64,000 nt of DNA from Methylobacter sp. BlB1. Lineage in GTDB: Bacteria > Pseudomonadota > Gammaproteobacteria > Methylococcales > Methylomonadaceae. The DNA is taken from contig NZ_JADMKV010000012.1 in NCBI RefSeq assembly GCF_015476545.1, forward strand, positions 25,347-89,346, read 5' to 3'. The notes under the pieces are model-generated. The model saw only the letters and a list, made by a program, of their open reading frames with translations. It was not told the origin of the DNA and made no database searches. A program made the position numbers and the translations under genes. Shown piece by piece: positions 18,898 to 26,770 of this stretch (within the stretch, counting starts at the first letter, position 1; the number at the start of each line of letters is the position of its first letter).

Positions 18898-19464
18898 GTG
18901 GCAAAGGCCAGTGATTTAAAGAAAGGTATGGTTGTCGAAATCAACGGCGTCCCGCACGTTGTCAAGCAAGTCGAAGTCAGAAGCCCTTCGTCCCGCGGCG
19001 CAACGACGTTGTATAAAGTCCGCTTTAACAATCTCAAGACGGGCCAGAAGCTGGACGAGTCTTTAAAGGGCGATGATTTCTTTAAGGACGCCGACTGCAT
19101 ACGCGCCAAAGTGCAGTTTTCTTATATCGATGGCGACAACTATATCTTCATGAATATGGAAGATTATACCCAGTACAGCCTCAGTGCCGAAGATCTGGAG
19201 GGGCAGAAGGAATACCTGACCGAAGGTCTCGAAGGCATAGTGGCTCTGCTGATAGATGACGCCTTGCTGGCTATCGAATTGCCCGGATCGGTTGCGCTCA
19301 GGATCGTGGAGACGGCGCCCGGCATTAAAGGCGCGACGATGACAGGCCGCACCAAGCCGGCGCGCCTGACAACCGGCCTGGAAGTCCAGGTGCCGGAATA
19401 CCTGGAAAATGAAGAGCTGATCAGAATCAATACCCTGACCGGCAAATTCATGTCGCGTGCTTAA
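18898..19464 (+). CDS. efpL: Elongation factor P-like protein
   Basis: A 188-residue EF-P paralogue of the YeiP/EfpL group. The N-terminal domain carries VRSPSSRGATTLYKVRF, in which the modified-lysine tip loop of true EF-P is replaced by the SRGA loop of EfpL. The C-terminal part ALRIVETAPGIKGATMTGRTKPA is shared with EF-P. EfpL relieves ribosome stalling at proline-rich and other difficult motifs. The GTG at 18898 is chosen as start because AAGGAG precedes it by 8 bases and the length fits E. coli YeiP (190). Confidence 0.93.
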   Translation: MAKASDLKKGMVVEINGVPHVVKQVEVRSPSSRGATTLYKVRFNNLKTGQKLDESLKGDDFFKDADCIRAKVQFSYIDGDNYIFMNMEDYTQYSLSAEDLEGQKEYLTEGLEGIVALLIDDALLAIELPGSVALRIVETAPGIKGATMTGRTKPARLTTGLEVQVPEYLENEELIRINTLTGKFMSRA

Positions 19465-19519
19465 TATTTAATACTATTGAACTGGGCAATCCCGCGGTTG
19501 CCCCTATGACAGACCTCGT

Positions 19520-20668
19520 GTGGACAATCTCTTAACCGTACCTCAGGGCGAATTTAAACTGAATCGCCTGCCGTTGCGTGCGCGCGAATTGCTGCGCGCC
19601 TGGGACGCAGGCGATGAATACCTGCTCGATTATCTGGCCGAAGACGGGAAACTGCCGGCCGATGCCCGGATTTTAATTCTCAACGACACATTCGGCGCGC
19701 TGGCCGTGGCGTTGAGCCGTTTTGGACCGCAGGCGATTTCCGATTCCTATCTGTCGCAGCAGGCGACACGCATGAATCTGGCCGAGAATGGCCTGGCCGA
19801 AGACAGCGTCAGGCTGCTGAGCAGCCTGGACGCACCGGACGGCGTTTTCGATCGGGTTCTGATCAAAGTGCCCAAGACGCTGGCTTTGCTGGAGGATGAA
19901 CTGATACGCCTGCAGCCGCATTTGACCTCATCGACGCAGATCATCGTGGGCGGCATGATAAAGGCATTGCCGGCTTCGGTCTGGAAAATACTGGAACGTC
20001 TGGTCGGGCCGACGGCAACGTCTCTAGCCCACAAAAAGGCGCGATTGATTTTCGCTTCGCCGGACCCGAAGCGGATGGTGCCGGCTAATCCTTATCCGGT
20101 TCGCTATCGGCTCGAAGGCACCGATTATCTGATTGCTAATCATGCCAACGTGTTTTCGCGCGACAGCCTCGACATCGGTACGCGCTTTTTTCTGCAGCAT
20201 CTGCCGGTCAAGCCCGAAGCGCGCGATATTGTTGATCTGGGCTGCGGCAATGGCATAGTCGGCCTGATGGTGGCTGTACGCAATCCGCAGGCGACCGTTC
20301 ACTTTGTTGATGAGTCCTTTATGGCCGTGGCTTCCGCCGAAGAAAATTTCCGTCGCGCTTTGGGAGCGAAGCGGCAGGCGATATTTTGCGCCGGCGATGG
20401 ACTGACAGATTTTGAGCCGAATTCGGCCGACTTGATTCTTTGCAATCCGCCTTTTCACCAGCAGCATACCGTAGGCGATCAGATCGCTTCGAGCATGTTC
20501 AAGCATTCGCGCAGGATATTGCAGCCAAACGGCGAGTTATGGGTGATCGGCAATCGTCATCTGGATTATCACGTCGCGCTTAAACGACTTTTCGGCACCT
20601 GTTCGGTTGTCGCAGCCAATGCGAAATTTGTGATTTTGCGGGCCCGTATCAGCAATCAGCAGCTTTAG
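19520..20668 (+). CDS. rlmG: 23S rRNA (guanine-1835-N2)-methyltransferase
   Basis: A 382-residue two-domain methyltransferase. The second domain has the SAM-binding motif DIVDLGCGNGIVGLM and the substrate-amine motif ICNPPFHQQH-like LCNPPFHQQHTVGDQ, typical of RlmC/RlmG/RsmC guanine-N2 methyltransferases. The N-terminal domain is a degenerate copy of the same fold, as in RlmG. It methylates G1835 of 23S rRNA. GTG start at 19520; it follows efpL by 55 bp, so the two translation-related genes may be an operon. Confidence 0.87.
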   Translation: MDNLLTVPQGEFKLNRLPLRARELLRAWDAGDEYLLDYLAEDGKLPADARILILNDTFGALAVALSRFGPQAISDSYLSQQATRMNLAENGLAEDSVRLLSSLDAPDGVFDRVLIKVPKTLALLEDELIRLQPHLTSSTQIIVGGMIKALPASVWKILERLVGPTATSLAHKKARLIFASPDPKRMVPANPYPVRYRLEGTDYLIANHANVFSRDSLDIGTRFFLQHLPVKPEARDIVDLGCGNGIVGLMVAVRNPQATVHFVDESFMAVASAEENFRRALGAKRQAIFCAGDGLTDFEPNSADLILCNPPFHQQHTVGDQIASSMFKHSRRILQPNGELWVIGNRHLDYHVALKRLFGTCSVVAANAKFVILRARISNQQL

Positions 20669-20671
20669 GGC

Positions 20672-20707
20672 AAAAAAAACTCCCAATGCCGAAAAGAGCA
20701 TTGGGAG
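20672..20707 (-). terminator. Rho-independent terminator of a small minus-strand gene
   Basis: A perfect 10-bp stem (CTCCCAATGC at 20680-20689, GCATTGGGAG at 20698-20707) is followed on the minus strand by eight T (A tract 20672-20679). The plus side has no T tract, so it mainly serves the small gene at 20777-20929, though it also closes rlmG. Confidence 0.8.
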
Positions 20708-20776
20708 TATGAGAGGTCAAACAGGACAATCAATCGTCACTATCTGGAGTGCAATACCAGGAGATGGTAAAAAATC

Positions 20777-20929
20777 TTAGCTGTGCAGCTTGCGATTGAA
20801 GAATATGTTGCTAAAAATAGCCGATGCTGCGAACAGAACGGTAGAAACAATGAATTCGCCGGAAATAAAACCGAAAACACCGGTGATGAACATCAGGCCA
20901 ATTAAAACATCTCTTTGAAAATCAGTCAT
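20777..20929 (-). CDS. Small membrane protein, 50 residues
   Basis: An ATG-to-TAA frame encoding MTDFQRDVLIGLMFITGVFG... and ending FFNRKLHS. Two short hydrophobic stretches (about residues 9-23 and 27-44) make it a likely inner-membrane miniprotein. Support comes from the strong Rho-independent terminator 70 bp downstream, pointing the same way, and from the even, non-repetitive protein-like composition. The ribosome-binding site is weak (GGA). No function is recognised. It lies tail-to-tail with rlmG and opens towards a long regulatory-looking gap. Confidence 0.6.
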   Translation of the reverse strand: MTDFQRDVLIGLMFITGVFGFISGEFIVSTVLFAASAIFSNIFFNRKLHS

Positions 20930-21585
20930 TTTGAAGATCCGTTAGTATGTTGAGAATAGGAAATAAGTGAATTGAGGCATACTATACAGACGCACTTATT
21001 AGTTGACAATATGGCTAGTTATTAATTAATAATTTCCTATTTTGAAATAATTATGGAGCTGATTGTCCTGATTCGGCATGAATCCCATCATCAAGCCAAG
21101 CAAAGCTCCTTTTTTCAGCTAGAAATTCGAATCAGTTGATATGACGTTTAATGGTGGACAAGTTCTGCCATTCATTATCCGCTGCCCTCTGTGCGGTACA
21201 ATTGTTATCTCAATGACTCTGTTGCACCAGCGCAACGTCAGAAGCAGACTTAATTAGGAGAGTAAATTGTATATTGCTCTCGTTCAGGTACAAAAAAGCA
21301 GATCAAGGCTGATAAAGTTATCCACATTTTCTGTGGATAACTTTGTGAGTAACTTGAAAATAAATTCGCTAACTAGCCACTTTTAAAGTCTTTTTATCAG
21401 ATTGTTCAGCTTTTGAACAATTATCCCGAATTTGAATCATTATTCTTATTTATCAATGAGATAAAAATGTCAATACTGTCATTTGATATGATTTTGCCAG
21501 TTAAATAGTGATTGACAAGTCAAATAATTGGACGCAAAAAATCGCTACCCTCAGCTGTGGGAAAAATAACTTTGACAACATTCTG
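20930..21585. other. AT-rich gene-free region with DnaA boxes
   Basis: This 656-bp stretch has no convincing gene. It contains the DnaA-box hairpin listed separately, further TTATC cores at about 21175, 21199 and 21421, and AT-rich tracts around 21010-21060 and 21350-21480. Promoters for the small membrane protein gene must lie at its left edge. Confidence 0.5.
21314..21344. repeat. 13-bp perfect inverted repeat made of two consensus DnaA boxes
   Basis: AAAGTTATCCACA (21314-21326) and TGTGGATAACTTT (21332-21344) are exact reverse complements around TTTTC. Each arm holds a perfect TTATCCACA DnaA box. It could be a DnaA-binding site, a replication-linked element or simply a hairpin terminator, although no T tract follows. 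Confidence 0.7.
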
Positions 21586-21990
21586 TCAAGTTTTATTTCT
21601 TGAAATAAATCGGGTTTCTACCATGATGCACGCCGCCAGATAGTGAAACCGGTTTTGTTGTAAAAAATCCATGACTGCCGGGTTGGCTGTACCCGGTTGC
21701 AGCCAGACATTCATCAGGCCCAGATCAAGGCATTGTTTTAACACAGCCAGGGTGGCTTCTGGCGGGACCACAAAGTCGACGATTGTCGGTTTCTCGGGAA
21801 TTTTGGCTAGTGACGGATAAACCAAATCCCGCTCTACCACTTGCTTGTTAGGATTGACCGGAAACAATCGGAAGCCCTTACGCTTCAGATCTTTATAAAT
21901 GATATTGCCGAATTTGGCGGGATTATCGGTGGCGCCAACAATGGCGATTGTCGTATCGGGATGTTCCAGGAGTGAAATCAGATCCGGCAT
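21586..21990 (-). CDS. CoA-binding (Rossmann) domain protein
   Basis: A 134-residue single-domain protein of the succinyl-CoA-synthetase-like CoA-binding family (YccU-like). It shows IAIVGATDNPAKFGNIIYKDL at the N-terminus, FPVNPN in the middle and NVWLQPGTANPAVMDF near the C-terminus. It binds CoA or a nucleotide in the cytosol; the biological role of these stand-alone proteins is not settled. No operon partners. Confidence 0.85.
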   Translation of the reverse strand: MPDLISLLEHPDTTIAIVGATDNPAKFGNIIYKDLKRKGFRLFPVNPNKQVVERDLVYPSLAKIPEKPTIVDFVVPPEATLAVLKQCLDLGLMNVWLQPGTANPAVMDFLQQNRFHYLAACIMVETRFISRNKT

Positions 21991-22106
21991 AAGCGCTCCG
22001 AAAAAGTCAGGGTTACGAATAATTGTTGAGCCAAGTTGCCATATACACAGATATATGATGTCATACGCGCCTTTTTGTTCTGATAATCAGGAGATCATTA
22101 CTTAGT

Positions 22107-22802
22107 ATGGCGGATTTTAAAGCCCATGTATTCATCGCCGCTGCTGCCAGCAGTGGCGTCGCCCTGGTTGCTGCTAATGTGCGGCTGATTGATGGCGCCG
22201 ATGCGCCCTGGCTTATTTTTTTAGGCATAGTCGGCGGCATGCTGCCTGATATCGATGCCAGCAATTCCAAACCAGTCAAGCTGTTGTTCAATGTCTTGGC
22301 CTTATTGGGCGTGTCCGGTGTATGGATGGCATTCAAGGATAGCTATGTTCAACAGCAGTTGTTGCTGGGCGTTGTGGCCACTTATCTGGGGATACGTTAT
22401 GGCTTGTTTTTTCTGTTTAACAGTTTTACCGAGCATCGCGGCGTGTTTCATTCATTATTGGCCGCCGCGTTTTTCGCCTGTTTAATGACCTGTATCAGTT
22501 TTTATTTCCTTGAGTGGGATATCTTACACGCTTGGCTGAATGGCTCGTTCATAGCTATCGGCTTTATTGTGCATCTGTTGCTGGATGAACTGTACAGTGT
22601 CGATTTATCCAATACCAGAATAAAAAAATCATTTGGCACGGCGTTGAAATTGTTCAGCTATAAAAATATTCCAGCCTCTGTGTTAATGACAGTCTGTACG
22701 ATAACGCTTTACTGGCTGGCGCCGTCGCCGGCGCCTTTCCTGAAGGTTTGGCAGGCGGCGCACTGGAATCAGTATTTAACGCAAGCGAAGCTTTGCCAGT
22801 AA
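22107..22802 (+). CDS. YdjM-like membrane metal-dependent hydrolase
   Basis: A 231-residue integral membrane protein of the YdjM/DUF457 family. Conserved polar blocks among the transmembrane segments are KAHVFIAAA at the start, GGMLPDIDASNSKP, TEHRGVFHSLLAA and HLLLDELYSVD. E. coli YdjM is LexA-controlled; I did not find an obvious LexA box in front of this gene. Proposed metal-dependent hydrolase activity is inferred from the conserved His and Asp residues only. Confidence 0.8.
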   Translation: MADFKAHVFIAAAASSGVALVAANVRLIDGADAPWLIFLGIVGGMLPDIDASNSKPVKLLFNVLALLGVSGVWMAFKDSYVQQQLLLGVVATYLGIRYGLFFLFNSFTEHRGVFHSLLAAAFFACLMTCISFYFLEWDILHAWLNGSFIAIGFIVHLLLDELYSVDLSNTRIKKSFGTALKLFSYKNIPASVLMTVCTITLYWLAPSPAPFLKVWQAAHWNQYLTQAKLCQ

Positions 22803-23043
22803 AATAAGAAAACGCTTCAGGTTTAATTCCGAGCCTATTGATATTTAATAGACTATACTTTTTGAAGATAAGAAAACAGTGGCTCAATTTGTGGCTTAAT
22901 TGTCAGATAACTGCCAAATACAATAAAATAGCCGCTTTTTGGACGTAACTCCGGTATTTTGGTTTTTTTAAAGTATCGGTAGCGGATCAGTGTTATGTCT
23001 GTATGGTTGTTATCGATCCGCGCAAGAGGAATCAGTAAAAAAT

Positions 23044-23613
23044 ATGTCAACAATCGATAAATCTCAGAGTCAAATTAATCGGCGAAGATTTTTACAGATG
23101 TTAGCCTGCGGCTCATTAGTTGCAGGTTTTCCCAGTCTCGTTGAGGCTTCACCAAGAAAGTTCTTTCAGTCCGCCCGAAACCTCGCTTTTTTAAACACCC
23201 ACACCGGCGAAAGATTAGCATTAACTTATTTTGAACAAGGCCGGTATCTTTCAGATGCCTTGCAGGAGGTGAATTATCTGCTGAGGGATCACAGAACCGA
23301 TGATGTCTACGACATCGATACGGCTCTGCTGGATCAGCTTTACAATCTACGGACCATGCTGGGTATAAGCAGACCATTCCACATCATTTCCGGTTATCGC
23401 TCGCCCTATACCAATGCACTGCTGCAGGAGCGGAGCAGCGGCGTGGCCACCCACAGTCTGCATATGCAGGGCAGAGCCATCGACATTCGTATTGAAGGCT
23501 TTAATACCAAGCATTTGCGTAATGCCGCGATTGCCATGCAATCCGGCGGCGTCGGCTACTACCGGCGTTCGAACTTCGTGCATCTCGATACGGGCCGGGT
23601 CAGAACCTGGTAA
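23044..23613 (+). CDS. mepK: Murein endopeptidase of the DUF882/M15 family, MepK-like
   Basis: A 189-residue protein with a twin-arginine signal (NRRRFLQMLACGSLVAGFP), so it is exported folded. The zinc peptidase motifs are visible: GYRSPYTN, THSLHMQGRAIDIRI and FVHLDTGRVRTW. E. coli MepK cleaves 3-3 (mDap-mDap) cross-links made by L,D-transpeptidases. The start at 23044 follows AGAGGAA; the frame is open upstream. It converges on the ldtD gene 17 bp away, the same two functions found side by side in E. coli. Confidence 0.87.
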   Translation: MSTIDKSQSQINRRRFLQMLACGSLVAGFPSLVEASPRKFFQSARNLAFLNTHTGERLALTYFEQGRYLSDALQEVNYLLRDHRTDDVYDIDTALLDQLYNLRTMLGISRPFHIISGYRSPYTNALLQERSSGVATHSLHMQGRAIDIRIEGFNTKHLRNAAIAMQSGGVGYYRRSNFVHLDTGRVRTW

Positions 23614-23630
23614 ATTTTAATCGACTGTTT

Positions 23631-25370
23631 TTATTCAATGAGGACGGCAGTATCGGCTGTTTTCTTTTGAACCGGATTGTCTAGTGCCTGAATCAACGGA
23701 TTATCGAGTCCGTATATATCCTCGAAAAATAACACCTGGTCATGAGTAGCCATCGCCGTGGCATAGAAAATAATGACCGGGATGGGATTGTCTAATGGAA
23801 CGTATCTGGGATTGTCCCGGCGCATGGCATTGCTGATTCTTTGACGATCCCAGCCATCCTTGGATTTCAGTACGAATTCGGCCAATGCTTCAGGGTCTTC
23901 GACCCGAACGCAGCCATGACTGAAGTCTCTTCTTGTGCGCTTGAACAACCTTTGGGTAGGCGTATCGTGCAGGTACACATTGTAATCATTCGGAAACATG
24001 AATTTCACATTGCCCAGCGCATTCGAACGGCCGGGGCGCTGTCTGACTTTTAAAGCGCCTTGACTTAAAAGATTTATCGTCTCGCCATTGACTGCCATCA
24101 CGGCTGCATTCGGACCGAAGGCATTGACCAGTTCCATATTCTGGTTGGCAAGATAAGCCCAGTTCAGGCGCAGTTTAGGCAGCAATTCCTCCTTGACGAT
24201 GCTTCTCGGCACGTTCCAGTAAGGTCTGAACTCAAGAAATTTCATGTTGGCCATGAATACAGGCGTCTGCTTGTTTAACGATTTGCCGACGATCACCTTC
24301 ATGTTCAAAGGCGGCGCCGTTTCCATGCCGATCGATTCATAAGCCCATAACTGGAAAGCAGGAATATTGACGATAATCAGCGAACCGTCTTTCAACCTGG
24401 GCAGCCAGCGGAATCGTTCCATGGACAGTTCAATTTGCCGGACCCGGTCAGCGAGAGGCACATTGAGGGCGGCGACTGTGCTTTTGCCAATCACGCCGTC
24501 ACCGCCGAGCCCGTGCCGCAATTGAAAATTCTTGACGCCATCGGCCAGGGCGGCATCATAAAGTTTGCCGCTTTTCGCGTCGAGGGGAGCCGCCGGCTCG
24601 GCCATGTCGCCCAAAGCCGTCAGCAGCTCGCGCAGAAATACCATTTGCGAATCACGTTGGCCCGGGCTTAACACCCGCGTAAACGTGAACTGATGAAAAG
24701 CATGTGTTCGAGCAAGCTGCCGGTATTTGGACAGGGCTTCTTTTAGATGCCGGTAGACAGGCATGACAGGCTCAACCTTGGCAACGAGCTCGGACGGTTT
24801 TTTCTGAACGGCGGCTTCCATAATCAAGCCGGCAAGACTGATCTGCTCCAGGATGATATCGGCGCCCAGTTTCACATTATGAGTCTTGACCTGACCGTAA
24901 TGCAGATCGGAAAGATAACGCAGCAGCGCTATATTCAATGCCGTATCGTACAGCGCCAGAGCCTGTAGCGATGCATTCTGGCCGGCCTTGATCTGAAGCC
25001 ATTTCTGGGCAAGATAAGCCGCATCATAATTCTGCGCATCCAGGCCGTTTTCTTCTGCATTCGCCAACAGCGCCAATACATCATCCACCTGGCTGTTTAA
25101 GGCACCGTTCTTTAACCAGACCAATTGATAGTTATTCAACTGGTACAGCGCCTGAATGTCTTCATGCTGGTCATAAATGTCATTATGCAGCAGGTAAGGG
25201 TGCCGGTTTGAAGTCATCAGGGAACTGATGACTTCAACCAGCACGGGATCGGTTGTATCTTCCGCCGAGCGGGACAAGGGGGAAAACATCAGCCCGAGAA
25301 TAAACCAGACAATGACCGTCCATTTGTTGTAAGTGCTCAAATTGACTGGATGGATCATATGTAAAGACAT
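23631..25370 (-). CDS. ldtD: L,D-transpeptidase with peptidoglycan-binding domain
   Basis: A 579-residue YcbB-type L,D-transpeptidase. It has an N-terminal signal or anchor segment (about residues 17-35), a scaffold domain, a peptidoglycan-binding motif VKNFQLRHGLGGDGVIGKST and the YkuD catalytic motif HDTPT...SHGCVRVEDP with Cys487 as nucleophile. It makes 3-3 cross-links in the periplasm. It is tail-to-tail with mepK, whose product cuts those same links. Confidence 0.93.
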   Translation of the reverse strand: MSLHMIHPVNLSTYNKWTVIVWFILGLMFSPLSRSAEDTTDPVLVEVISSLMTSNRHPYLLHNDIYDQHEDIQALYQLNNYQLVWLKNGALNSQVDDVLALLANAEENGLDAQNYDAAYLAQKWLQIKAGQNASLQALALYDTALNIALLRYLSDLHYGQVKTHNVKLGADIILEQISLAGLIMEAAVQKKPSELVAKVEPVMPVYRHLKEALSKYRQLARTHAFHQFTFTRVLSPGQRDSQMVFLRELLTALGDMAEPAAPLDAKSGKLYDAALADGVKNFQLRHGLGGDGVIGKSTVAALNVPLADRVRQIELSMERFRWLPRLKDGSLIIVNIPAFQLWAYESIGMETAPPLNMKVIVGKSLNKQTPVFMANMKFLEFRPYWNVPRSIVKEELLPKLRLNWAYLANQNMELVNAFGPNAAVMAVNGETINLLSQGALKVRQRPGRSNALGNVKFMFPNDYNVYLHDTPTQRLFKRTRRDFSHGCVRVEDPEALAEFVLKSKDGWDRQRISNAMRRDNPRYVPLDNPIPVIIFYATAMATHDQVLFFEDIYGLDNPLIQALDNPVQKKTADTAVLIE

Positions 25371-25462
25371 TTATACGGCAAACTCCATAAAGATGATGCG
25401 CAGGTTTAGGCGACTCGGTTATTGCCGGAGTTGCACATAAATGTGACAAATGCCGGCATAGA

Positions 25463-25795
25463 CTAATCGTTGCGTTTAAAAGAATGGACCCAGACCAGGC
25501 TGTCATTGTTCCAGGTCATGCCGGCGTGCATTCTCAGGATTAGATCTTTATAAGCGTCAAGATTCGGATAGCCTTCGGCTTGCGCATCCGCATCAGTCAT
25601 GTCGCCCAGGCTTTGACGTTCCACCGCCGTAACGGTAAATGTCGTGCCTTCCAGTTCAAAAGTTTCCCCCGGATAAGCGTAGATGCCATCACGGCGCTGT
25701 TGGGTCTTTTGCCCGCTCAGTGCGGCGGCAACCAGTTTGGGGTGGGTTACGAGACGGTCAATATGGCAAGTTTTCTCAGGGTAATTGTTGTTCAT
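25463..25795 (-). CDS. ASCH-domain protein
   Basis: A 110-residue cytosolic protein. The core GQKTQQRRDGIYAYPGETFELEGTTFTVTAVER fits the ASCH fold (GxKxxExR-like motif followed by a PUA-like barrel), which binds RNA or nucleotides. Some ASCH proteins are amidohydrolases acting on modified cytidines, but this cannot be decided here. The C-terminal WVHSFKRND is conserved-looking. It lies 92 bp from ldtD on the same strand. Confidence 0.65.
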   Translation of the reverse strand: MNNNYPEKTCHIDRLVTHPKLVAAALSGQKTQQRRDGIYAYPGETFELEGTTFTVTAVERQSLGDMTDADAQAEGYPNLDAYKDLILRMHAGMTWNNDSLVWVHSFKRND

Positions 25796-25935
25796 CAGGT
25801 AATCCTTAGCTTAAAAAGAAGGATACGATACCTCAACCTGATGACAATCAGAAATAGTTAATGGCAACTGCTCAGAAATCTGAGGCAATGACGAGGGCTT
25901 GATTGCCAGGCGGCTGATGCCAGCCGCCTGATAAC

Positions 25936-26349
25936 TTATTGTTTGGTTTTGGGTTCCGGCTGCATCATTTTTTGATGTTCTTGCCGCAATTGCTGACGAT
26001 GTTCCATCATCTGATTATGATGGGCTTTTATCAGATCAAACTGTTGTTTTTTCAATTGTTCTTTTTTGGCGGGATCCTTTTCTTTCAAAATTTGATCGGA
26101 GAGTTCATGCATCTGCAGCATATGCTCCTGCATAGAACGGATATGCTGATCTCTTTGTTCTTCGGTCATGCCGCCCATTCCTCCGCCCATGCCTCCACCC
26201 ATCATACCGCCCATGCCTCCACCCATTCCGCCCATGCCCCTTCCCATGCCTTGAGACTCGGGTTTGTTCGTGGGTTCGACGGCGGAACTCATCATGCTGT
26301 AGGAAACTAACAGTAAAAAAGCAGCCATCAATTGATTGATATGTTTCAT
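25936..26349 (-). CDS. Exported Met/Gly-rich protein with helical tail
   Basis: A 137-residue protein with a signal peptide (about residues 1-23, ending SSAVEP), a low-complexity Met-Gly segment (about residues 35-61, GMGGM repeats) and a charged helix rich in Gln, His, Met and Lys. Met- and His-rich exported proteins often bind copper, and such proteins are frequent in copper-dependent methanotrophs; this is inference. The helical part loosely recalls CpxP/CnrX-like or periplasmic metal-sensing proteins. No homologue is recognised. Confidence 0.7.
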   Translation of the reverse strand: MKHINQLMAAFLLLVSYSMMSSAVEPTNKPESQGMGRGMGGMGGGMGGMMGGGMGGGMGGMTEEQRDQHIRSMQEHMLQMHELSDQILKEKDPAKKEQLKKQQFDLIKAHHNQMMEHRQQLRQEHQKMMQPEPKTKQ

Positions 26350-26770
26350 TGGTAGTCACCTTGTAGTGGTTTGGTTTTAAGCAAAAAAACATACTCAAAA
26401 AATTAGAAACACTGCCAGAACCAAAAGTTCCTTTTGAAGAAGGCCGCAGGAACTTTATCTCATGCTTCTTTTTTCATGAGCAGAGCCGTGTTAGCGGCCA
26501 CGTTGGCGTATCAAAAGTATCTGGCAGGACAAGATGCCGGTTGCCGTATATGCCGCATTACAGTTCCAGAAGTATTGGACTAAAAGACAAAGCGCCCGCT
26601 TATGATGTGCAATAAATAAGCATCATGCAGAGCCTCTTACGTACGCTAACGTACAGACAGAGTTCTGCTCTTAAGAGTAAACCTAGCATTCAGATTGATG
26701 GAGTAGAGGATAGTATTCTTTTATCTGATGTTTATATCCCAATTTCTCAACTAAGAAATGGAGATTATTC
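26350..26770. other. Gene-free spacer before the cytochrome gene
   Basis: A 421-bp gap between divergent genes that must hold both promoters. I see no RNA gene or long repeat; a short GTACG-rich segment lies at about 26640-26655. Confidence 0.4.
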
